64,000 bases of DNA, taken from NCBI GenBank assembly GCA_964034945.1, contig OZ035962.1:25720530-25784529 (forward strand), in the 5' to 3' direction. Source of the stretch: Chrysopilus asiliformis. Taxonomy: Eukaryota; Arthropoda; Insecta; Diptera; Rhagionidae. Below, one piece after another: positions 45,901 to 57,900 of this stretch; the stretch's first letter is position 1; every line of letters starts with the position of its first letter. The notes under the pieces were generated by a model. It had not been told where the DNA came from. It saw nothing but the letters and a program-made list of their open reading frames with translations, and made no database searches. The translations under genes were made by a program, and so were the position numbers.

Positions 45901-48900
45901 AATTTTCAGGTTAACTCTTTGACTTCCAGTGTCCTCTCCAGAGGACATACTAAAATTATCAGTCGCCCGTGAAATATTTATTGCAAAAAAAAATGGAATT
46001 GAATGACAAAACATCAAAATACTTTTGTTAACGAAATCATTTTTGGTAGCCGATAATATTCCGATGTCTTTGGGGTCTCTTAAACCCAATTCAGACTAAC
46101 GATTACGATTGCGATTGCGATTGCGATTACGATAGCAATTACGATTACTATTACGATTGCGATTACGATTGCGATTACGATTGCGATTACGATTGCGATT
46201 ACGATTGCGATTACGATTGCGATTGCGATTACGATTGCGTTTATGATTGAAGCTTTCAACCAATGAAATCAAAACTTTCAACGATAGGGATATGAAAGCT
46301 TTGATCTCATTGGTCGAGGAAGCTCAATTGTAATCGCAGTCGTAATCACAATCCTTAGTCTGAATTGTGCTTTAGGCTTTTTAACACGTTTATGGTCACT
46401 TACAAAAATCTTCGAGAAATTCACGAGAAATATTCAATTTTTTTTTCGCAAACATATATAAAAAAACCTTCTAAAATCAAACTTAAAGGCAAATTTTTTA
46501 TGAATTAACCCTTTTAGTCCTAAATATATTTACGTGTTGGTAACTAAATCGACAGAAAATTAAAATTGTAGATGAAAAATTAATAATTTCATACAAAAAC
46601 CATAATTGTGATCCTACCATAAACGTGTTAATATTTATAATTAATATATAAAAAGTAATTTTAAAAATGGTTGACAGTTAATCCCAATGAATTCAAACAC
46701 AAATGAATTTAAACTTTCAGTCGGTCCTACAGAAAATCGAAGGTGATCCAGGCCTATCATTTCTGATGGCTCAAATAAATGCAAATTTAAATGGCGTTTT
46801 TGATAATCCGACGTCAATGTTCCTCTCAACAACAGTCCGGGAATATCTTTTTACCGGTGTGAAATTTTGCTTGAATCCAACTGGTTTGGCGAGAGCAATT
46901 TGTAAACAAATCAAGGAAAAAGGATCGAGAACTATACGCGAAATGGACGATGGAAGCTTAGCGTTCTCACTATTCAATCACGTATTATGAAAAACTATTT
47001 ATAATTTATTACAAACAAAAAAAAACTTATAATTGTAAGAATTTTCTTAAAAATTTAAAACAATTTATTTCTACAGAAAAATAGAACCCACGATGGAGTC
47101 TATGAGGTTCGAACGGGATTGGACAATCCAGGCAAAGTGCTTGAAATTCAGAAGTGGGATGAAGCAAACACATTGCAAGTGTGGTTAAATTCGACAACTG
47201 GGGAGGCGTCCATTTGCAATTTAATCAATGGAACGGACGCTTCAGCGTATCCGCCATTTCAAAAGCAGGGAGGATCGATGTACATTTTCAGTGCTGACAT
47301 CTGTCGGTCGGTGGAGTTATTTTACGAGCATGATATTAAATATAAGGGCGTACCAGGATTCAGATATACAACTGGTGATAATTTCCTGAATCAAATCGGA
47401 CCGGAATACGCCAATGAATGTTTTTGTGTTGATCGTTTGGTGAATGTTCTTAAGAAGAAAAACGGATGTCTATATTCGGGAGCACTAGATCTCAGTGAAT
47501 GCATTGGTAAGTGTTTTTTTTACGCAATAAATATATGTCTAATGCGGATTGTTGATTAGCGATTTTTTATGCCATGAAATATCTTACCGAAATGCAATTT
47601 TTTGACAGCTGGGCAGAGATGTTTCATGACTTTGAAGTGAAAACAATTCGTCACAGTTATTGCAATCCATACAAAACATGAAATTGGAGAAGCAAAAAAT
47701 AGCAGGCGAAACGAAGAAGTCCTAAATATTATATAAATCCTCTTCTGAAGCCTTTGCAATCTTGTTGTTTGTAAAAATTAGTTATATTCGCGACTTCTTG
47801 TCGGAGGAATTTAAATTACGCCATTTTGAATTGGAAAATGTCAAAAAATTGCATGAAATTTCAGCATTTAAATCTTTCATGAAATTTGTCTCTGGAATTT
47901 TTTATCGCCACCAACTCAAGCTCTGATTGGTCAATCAATGGGATAAAAAATCTCATTGGATAAAAAATCGTAAGTGTAAAGGCCCGTTAACATCCGCATA
48001 GATTCAAAAATAGCTCACTCACAGTAATAAAACATTTTCTTTTTTTAGTCTAATACACATCTCTTAAAATCATGTTTTGTGTCAAAAATGTTTTATGTTT
48101 TTGTTTAATGAAAGTTTTTTTTCGTATTTTTGGGGGGAATTTTATATTTTCTGGTGACCTTCACTTGGAATTGATGGAAGTCATTAGCAGAAACATAGCC
48201 CAAAACGTAGTAGTTCTAAACTAAAATGACGGAAACAGAATTTTTGCTTTCATCCATAGACCGACCTGCTGGTGGTCAGCAGTTGACCATCAATTATTTA
48301 AGCAAAATTATTTTGTGACAGTTATTGGTTTTCGGACAGGTTTCCATTGTCAATTCCAGATCATAAAATTGCGCTTCACCCATATTTACTCTATCAATTC
48401 GATTTAAAGGCTTTTGTCTAATGTTTATTACTTTTTTTTGTGTAATAAAAATATTTCGGTTATTAATTGCTAAACGTGTGCCAATACATGTTGCGATTTT
48501 TTTTAAACGTGGTTATATATTTTTAAATCGTGTGTTCCACTAATTTCCTTTTAATCTTTAAGCAACATTTTTGAAAAAAAAACAACAATTGCGCATGTTT
48601 TTTTTTATTTTTTGTTAAAAATTGCTAATGTATATTTTATTACCGCCCGTAAAACTTGAAATGTAAACATTTTAGAATTTTATGTCAGCGGAAATTGAAC
48701 TGATGAACATAAGCAAAGCTACATTTGCCAGCGGCTAATCGTCAAAAATTCAATTCGATTTAAAAAAAATCCGTCTGTATAGGAGAGTAGTGGTCCGATT
48801 AAAATTTGGACAGACTGATGAACATATCGACAGATGGTCAGACGGACAGACAGACAAACGGACGGACATGCGGAAATCAAAATCCTTTGGTCATCCCAAA

Positions 48901-51900
48901 CACCCTGGTGTAGTTCATTTTTGTGTCCGACAATTGGTTCGATGCGTTTCAAATGGTGTACCAAATCTAATATACTTCTGTAATATGATTCTCATATAGA
49001 GTATTAAAACGTTAAAAGTTTGGTGGATTTTCAACTTGTATTTGGATAACTTTTAAATCTATTCGGCAGTATTTGAATCTATTCTGTTTTCAAGAAAATC
49101 GGGGGCCTCGCTCGATCCCAGTCGGCTCTCTGCCTTTTCTGCAGCCCTGTTGGTTTTTTTTTTCACAAAACGGGTCTAGATAAACGCCAACACGAAGGTT
49201 TTCGTGTTTTGCAGTTAAAATGCTGGTAAAATGGAAACGTTTTCTTTATTTTCAAAAAAATCAAACTGCGAATATTCTATGAAACACAAGTTAAAATTAG
49301 TACTATTGAATATTAATTAAACATCAAAAAGTTTACCAAAACAAATAAAAATATTAAAATATTAACCGGTTATCAATTGATATTACGAGATTAACTACCG
49401 AAGAGTCAAGAAGTTAAAGACACCCATTAGTGCTTTATCAAGATTTACGACTCGCCGACGATTGCCTTTGACTAAAGGAATACTAAAATCCGATGATAGA
49501 TTGTTAAAAATTAACTAAAAAACTATCTTAGTAAATAATGTTGTAGAAGAGTACAGAATTTAAATAAGTTTGAAAATTACTTTATATATACAATTTGCGT
49601 ATTTTTATTTCGTTTTTCCTTCTCTCTGTAATAAAAATGTCAACACATAAATAATGATCAATGAATATATTAATAATTTCAAGGTGCTGCTAGTAATTTT
49701 ACTAAAAATATAGACAAACTATTTGCTGCGGATAATCTGCAATATCAGTTATTTATCTGTTTTTAATACAATTATTATAAGTCTTTGTAATTGATATTGC
49801 ACTATTAATTCCAATCAGGGTTTTTCTATTCTTAGTGTAAGATCACAGGAATTAAATTGAAAAGTTCAAGACTTTCTAATTTGTTGTAAGAATTTAATTG
49901 TTTGTGTTGTGGGTAATGGGTTTAAATCGTCAGGAGCCAATCGTCAAACACTCTATATGAGAGACAATAATTTTCACGAAAAAAAATCCATTTGTATGGT
50001 AGAGGGGGGAAGGATTGGTCCGATTGGATTTTGATGTATGGAATGGTTATTTTTTACCTTTATAGATTTTTCAATACGACTCACCGTTTTCGAGAAAATC
50101 GTTTGTATGTGGGAGGAAGAAAGGAATGCTCCGATTTTGCCCGTTCAAGAACTAAGCCTTGACAATTACCGAAAACGCAACTATGGAAAATTTCAAATTT
50201 AGACCACTAAAAGTATTGATTTTGAGAGTATTTTGAGTATTGAGAAAAATCAATACTTTTAGTAGTCTTCCGTGCGTTCTGAAGCAAAAAATTAAAAAAA
50301 AAAGCGATGAACTTTCTGATAATTATCACTAATAAACATCATTTAATGTCTAACAAATTATGATAATTCGTACAGAATGAACGAAAGCGTTTTAGACTTT
50401 TTTATGATTTCAAGTTCGTGTTCTAAGTCTTTTGTTTTCAAATCGACCAACACTCTGACTTCCTTAATTGCCTCCTAATTGCCAATGGAAAATCGATAGA
50501 AATCGACAAATAATGAATTTAAACGATCATTTAATAGTGCTATTTGTTTATTTATTTTTATCCAGATCCATTCATTTGTCGGTCTGGGAACGTTAATCAT
50601 GTATGACATCATAGAAAAGTGATTGGCAAATATTTTAACAATTTAAACAATCACACTACAAACTTTTCTCATTATCTGCTATTGGAAATTTATTCAATTT
50701 TAAAACGTCTATTCTAAAAGTGTTAGATTTAGAATAGTATTGCAATGAAAAAAACTTGTCTTTTCTGTGATTTTTTATAATAGATATTAACCCTTAATTT
50801 ATGAGGTGAAAATCATATGCGTAAATGATGAGGTGGTTTCCAATGGACTTGTTCTAATCACATACCCAATCCGTGCTTTTAACTCGGCACACAACACCAT
50901 ACTGTATGAAGGTACTGAAGATTTCAGCGTCACTGTGCTGAAAACATGAGAAATAGCAAAGAGAGAAAAGTCCATGTGGGTCCACTGGACCCACCTCATC
51001 AATTAAGGGTTAACAAAAACTATTTATATAAATTCATTTGCGTCAGAAAAATTTAATCTGTTTCCAAAAAGGTCATTCGCTTTGAATATTCTCGACATTT
51101 CAGGATGATCAATCACCTTGAAATATTTTTAAGAGACGATAAGCAAGATTTAATTCGATTACTAACAAGATAATCCCTTGCTTCCATTATAAATACTAAA
51201 AAATAAACAATGCGTAAAAGATACAAATTCCAGAGAAAAAGATTTTTTTTGCAAGCGATTGAATGATAAAAGTTGACCATTTAAAGAATATTGACACCAG
51301 AATTTTTCGAATCACAGTGAAACCTCCTAAATCGGGACTTCATGGGACCGACCATGTCCTGTCCCGATTTCAAGGTGGGGCCGATTTCGAATTTGTCCCG
51401 ATTACAGAGTGTCCCAATTAAAAGATTTCACTGTATTTACTACGATTCTAATTCAACTGTCTCACGAGATCAGATCAAACGCAGTTACATATTTTAATGA
51501 AAAAAAATATTTTCGATGTTGTTTTTCTGTCGCGAAAAATATTTGTGATAAATTCTTTCCTGTTTACAAGAGTTGAATGAACAAATTCACGACTTTTATG
51601 AAAAATGTTCAACAGCGCGTGATTCATTTGTTTTTTTTGCTACTTCTTTGGATTTCGCAAAAGATTTTTTTCCTGTGTCAAAGAGGAATCTTTTCATTTG
51701 TTCGACAAGAGAAATTAATTATATTTGTCGCCAATATGAGTCAACGGACGATTTGAGTGTTGTTTTTTTTTCGGGATATGCTAAATAAAGATATAACAAT
51801 GCGAATAATTTCCCTGGACACAATATCAGATTTCCAGCTCGATTGATGAATTTCTAATTTTAGTCTTTTTGTCATTTTTGATGCAATTTTGTATGATTAA

Positions 51901-54900
51901 TAAATCGCTGAGGTAATCGAGATCTTGTCCTTTCTGTTAAAAAACCTCAGGTGTTAAAATTCTTTTTTAGTTGATTTTAACCTCTAATATTCTCCGTAAA
52001 ATATTTTCTTTGGAATTATTTTTCTGGTGAGATTTTCCTGGAAAAGCCATGATGCCCCTAACTTAATGAGCACCGTTTGAATAAAAAATTAATATGTGAA
52101 GATATTTTAAACATCAAAATGGTGCATCTTAAAGAGAAAAAGTGCATACAAAAAAACCTTGAGTATATGAAGGGTGACCATATTTATTTTAGACCATTCC
52201 AGGACATAATGAGGGGGAGGGGGAGAAATGGTTGGAACAGGACAAACAATCAAAATATAAAAACCGGAGAAAAAAGTACCTACTAATAAAAATATGCGCC
52301 GCGAGCTAAATTTCTTAATCAAAATCAAAATACGGCGCAATGATTTAAATCAAGTCCCACACGAAGAGAAGTCCAAATAAGAATATACGAGACACTGGAC
52401 TCTTTTGCAAATGATTCCTTAAAAATAGGGGATTATTACTAAAATTTTGGGATTTTTTTTAATTTTTTGCTAAAAATTTCCCTTTTGCTTAGAAATTATT
52501 ACCAAAAAATTTCACTGTCTCTGAACGGTTGGACATTATAAAAGTTTACTAAACACTTAAAATAAAAGACACTTTTCAACAATCACAATTTTACATTCTC
52601 TCCAAATATCACCGTTGCATTGTCCCAATTTCTTACTTGAATATAAACACCCAAATTTTAAATGCAATTTCACTTTAATCTAATAAAATACAGCAGTAAT
52701 AAAAGATGCATTTTCTCGATGAAAACAAATTGATTTGACCGCATAACTTTAATTTTCACTCGGACGCTTTTCAATTCAATGAATGGAAATAACATAAATT
52801 CATGTTGGCTGTTGCACGTTTTGATTTTTGTTTTCAATAAAATGTCATTCAATCAGTAGGTAAAGTGTCTTCAACAGAAGTGTCTCCGATAGATATTGAA
52901 TTGAAGACGATGAAAACTTGATAATCATTTTGAAGAAACGACCTTCCTTGAGATTTTTTTTGCTCGTTTTAACAAACGTTTTTTTTTTTACTTTTCCCCA
53001 ACATTAATAAAACGGTAGTGTGTGTAGGAATTCCGAAATTTCATTCTGTTCGAAACTGGTTTCTCTGTAAATTGTTTATGCATACAATTTATTTTTTTTT
53101 TTAAAAAGGTAAGATACTGGAAGAAACGGCGAAGTCTTGCTGGATCGCTTACGGATCCATCAATAAGTATAACCAGTTGGTCCAACTGCTGTCAATTACT
53201 TACTAGCGTAATTCATCATTTATTGGCGTTTTAGACTATTGTTCCTATTATCACGAAGCGCACGTTCTTCGATTTTCCTAAGATTGTAATGATGATAAGC
53301 GTAAAATTATAAGCCTTGATATTATGAACCTTGATATCCTCGTGATTCATCCATAATTGCGATTTTTGCTTTTAGAAATATAGCATAGCGCCTAATTTTA
53401 ATGAACAACCAAAAATTGTCCGAAAAAAACGTGGAATGAAAATAGAATTTTCTTCATTTTAAACTTGACGTCCTTTTCCTAATAAATTTCCCAGCGAAAT
53501 TTTACTGGAATTTTACTGGGGAAAACAGTAAATAGATATATTTTTTTTCAATGTTCCCAGTGAAATTTACTCAACGGGTGTAAAATTTACTGGAACACAG
53601 TAAATTTTACTAAAAACACAGTAAATTTTTGCTAAGGAATTACTGATTTCAAACTAGTATTTTAGCTGGTTTTTAACCTGTTTTGTATTTTTGAAAGTTA
53701 AAAACCACACTCAGAGATAAAATTGATCATATGGATAAAATTATGAAATTAACAAAATTTTTGTTAAAATCACAAAAAAATTGTCAATTGGAACAAATAT
53801 TTTTAGAGGGAAATCTTTGTCAAACAAAAAAAATCGTGCGGAAGGGGGCTGCGCAAGGGAAAGATATTATCTATGACAAGTTTTCCTGGTTCCCGCATAG
53901 ACCCCACTTCCGCTCTCACAGAAAACAAAAACATGACCCGAAATTTCAGGCGAATCAATTCGATTGAAGAGGCTATCCATAAATATTTTAAATATTTAGA
54001 AAAGTGAAGAGTATGCTATAGTGTGACGGTGGTATTTTTTCCTATATACAAAATCGCAAAAAAACGTGCAAGGGGGAAGGCCGTTCCAACCGGAAACTCT
54101 TTCAGAATTAAATGAAACAGTCAATGAGATAAAGTTTTAGTATATTTGCATGCATTTTCAACTTAGGGGCTGCAGTCCATAAAATACGTCACGCTAATGT
54201 TCACCTTGTAAGCCCCCCCCCCCCCTCTTCTTTCTCACGCTCTTTCGCATATAATATTAAATATCACAGTAAAACCACCGCAGACCCGCTCCCCCTACAA
54301 CTTTTTTTAACCTCCTTTTGAAATCTGAAAAAATATAAGATTTTACAACAATTTTAATTTAACACCGTCACTCTGCAATCAACTCTCATTATCTCTAACC
54401 GCAAATTGAAAAGATTTTTTAACGCCTTAATTGATCTAACAACCATCCCATCTGACCCAGGACCCGCATTTATGCTTCACGACTTCGACTGAGCCATCAA
54501 CTTCGACATTTATATCAGAATCAAGTTACACTTATTGATTTATTCCGCGGATGTATCAAAATTACTATCTTAGAACATTAAAATCGACCACCATCACTTA
54601 TCACTTACAATTTTCTGACCGTACTTCAAGATTCTTAAGGCGCTCCCGACAAAAAAATCAGTTACGGGTCTTTAAAATATCGCTTGATATTAGCGTGAAG
54701 CCACTGTATCTGAAAATCAAGATGTACTGATCAAATGTTAACTCGTTTTCGATCTTGAATATCATCAATCTTTTTTGAAATAAAATCTTAGACAATGTCT
54801 GGCGGGGAATAAGAAGCAACAAAACTCGTCTCATCATCATCATCTTTTTGTTAAACCGGAGTGAGTGTGTTTAACCGAGTGATGTTGATGAAGATGTGCC

Positions 54901-57900
54901 TGAGGTCTCAATATAGAGACCGATCTTGGCGAGGATCAGTCAGTTTGAGTTTATCTGTTCGCGTATAACCACCATCGGAGTGCCTCTGGAAGATATCGCG
55001 AAACTTGAAAATTCCATTTGAAACGCAAACAAAAGACATTTGAGCGGCGACGTGCAAAGAAAACGAAGTGATCGTGAATTAGAAGACTGGCAGGTGCAAT
55101 GTATCGATCAGTGTGGTGGTGTGTCGCGTTTTTGTGCCACATTTCGGTTGGTAAAGTTTTCGAACGTTGCGAACTCGCGCGATTGCTACGTGATCAGCAT
55201 GGCTTATCATTAGACGAAACTGCGACATGGGTTTGCATAGCCCAGCATCAAAGTAATCTGAATAGCTCCGCGTACGGTGGCCACCTTGATAATGGGGCCC
55301 ATGGACTGTTCCAAATTAGCGACATGTTTTGGTGTTCGCCGCCAGGTAAAGGATGGGCCTGCGGGGTTGCCTGCGACAAGCTTCGTGATGACGATCTCAC
55401 TGACGATATGGCCTGCGTTCGGACGATTTACGACGAGCATCATCGGATTTCTGGTGATGGCTACAACGCTTGGGCTTCCTATCAATATTTCTGCAGGGGA
55501 AAATCAGAGCCTTACGTTCACGGATGCTTCGATGAGTGGAATAGCATTGAGGAGCCAAGGGAGTATAGAATTTTCGATAATGATATATCGACGACGACGG
55601 AGATTAGGAAGCAAGCGAGAATTTACGATCGATGTGAGTTGGCGCAGGAGCTCAGGTACACGCATAAAATCCCAATGGAACAGATTGCAAATTGGGTGTG
55701 CATCGCCCATCATGAATCCAACTACAATACATCGGCTGTTGGTCAATTGAATGCCGACGGAAGTGGAGATCATGGGATCTTTCAAATTAGCGATATTTAT
55801 TGGTGCTCCCCGCCGGGCAACGGATGGGTTTGTGGATTGTCCTGCAGTCAGCTGGAAGATAGCGACATCACCGATGATGTCAGATGCATGCAGACTATTT
55901 ACGAAGAACATCAGAGAATTTCTGGAGACGGATTCAATGCATGGACTGTGTACCAGCCATATTGTTATCAACAGGCCGAAGACTACATTCACGGTTGCTT
56001 CTCTGATCTTGATGACAATTCCATTGGTCCGCTGGTGGCAAGCTCCACTACTAACTCGGCACAGGAAGAACTTCCTGTTGATATAACGAAAAGCTCCGCA
56101 AAGATCTACTCACCATGCGAACTGGCGCAGGAGCTAAGGGAGAAGCACGGAATCCCAGAGGATCAAATTGCTACTTGGGTGTGCATCGCACAGCATGAAT
56201 CTCAGTTTAACACTTCTGCTGTGGGGCACGTGAATCCCGATGGTAGCGGAGACCATGGAATTTTCCAAATTAGTGACTTGTTCTGGTGTTCGCCGCCCGG
56301 CGATGGATACGCGTGTGGAGTGACCTGCTCTGAATTAGAAGACAACGATATCACCGATGATGTTAGGTGTATTAAAAAGATTTATGACGAACATAAACGA
56401 TTGTCCGGGGATGGATTTAACGCTTGGACAGTGTACGACATTTTCTGCAAGGGTGAAGTGGAGAGATATATTGAGAATTGTGAACATGTGATTCCCGATG
56501 TTGTTCAAGAAATTCCATCTTCTGAATTCTCGGAACCACCGCCCCCTCCCCCGCCACCAATTATCCCTGCGATAACAGCACCACCAAAGGTTCCAGTCTA
56601 CTATGAAAAGAGTTACGTTCAGCCAGCGAGTGATGCAACCGAGAAATTTACAACCACTTCAACGACAACAGAAAGATCGACCAGCACTTACGCGTACATT
56701 GCACCGACCAAAAGCACTACGAAATATAAATTCTCCTTCACATTTCCAACAACTCAATCGCCAATCACGAAAACTACAAGGACCAGCAGTTATTCGAATC
56801 CCAGCTATCAGCAAGATACCACATTCGGAGCGAAAAAGCAACAAAAAACTGTGACTACAACGAGACGACCGACTACTACTAGGAGTCCAACGACGACGCG
56901 ACCAACAACGCGGACTACAAGGATTTCCTACTATACTTCACCTCCGACGCAAAGATACGAGTACTCACGGCCGATAACGACGACTACCCGACGACCGACA
57001 GCGACTACTACGCGGCGACCGATTACAACTACCAAAAAACCAACCACAAGGAAACCCATAACAACCCTTAAACCGTCTACAAAGTACTACGACAGTTATA
57101 AGCATTTCACTACCACTCCGAAGCCATCAACAAAATCCTACGATAGCTACAAATACTACACGACAACCACCCCCAGATCCACGACTACCACAACCCGAAG
57201 GACCACCACCACTACAAGAAGACCAATCACGACTACCAAACGAAACTACTACACAACTACCTACCAGCCCTACTCATCGCCAGCATCGAAGGCTCCTCGA
57301 AGCGTCTTCGACATATATTTCGATCTGTTCAAGATTCCGAAACCAGATCCTACCCTGAACGCCAAAGGAGTTTCCAAGCAAGAATTCACTACCAAGTCTA
57401 CCACTAAATACCAGCCATTTTGGGTCACAACTACTCCTACTCCAAAGACCTCTTCCAGGACAACGCCATCTTGGAGGACTACACGAAATCCTACTACGAC
57501 AACCACAACAACCCGTCGACCGACAACGACTCCATCCTGGAGAACAACAACCCCTCGATCGACTACCAATACCCCCAGTAGAAGTCCTTTTTCATTTTCA
57601 TCCTTCCGTTTTGGAACGGCTGCAGACCACGCGATTCCACAAAGGCAAACGTCCAGAGACACGCGATCTGCATTCGACGAGTGGTTCAATAGATTTAAAC
57701 ACTAAGTTAGCCTTGGCTGCCAAAAATCGTGTATACCTAGGGTGACCATATGTTTGTTGTGTGAATTCGATATAGATTACCGATGGATGGGGAAGGGATG
57801 AGGGAAGTGAGGAGGGGACGAATGGCGATGTTAGGGGTAATTTTTAATGCTTAATATAAATCCGGCACTGAAAGCCCAATCAGAAGGAAAACAATATTAT

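Noticed and set aside
46096..46281. Arg-Asn repeat protein on the minus strand
   Set aside because: Readout of the GATTAC/GATTGC hexamer array inside a MITE.
55210..55992. Antisense open frames of 91-162 codons over the lysozyme gene
   Set aside because: Shadows of the lysozyme coding frame, with no independent features.
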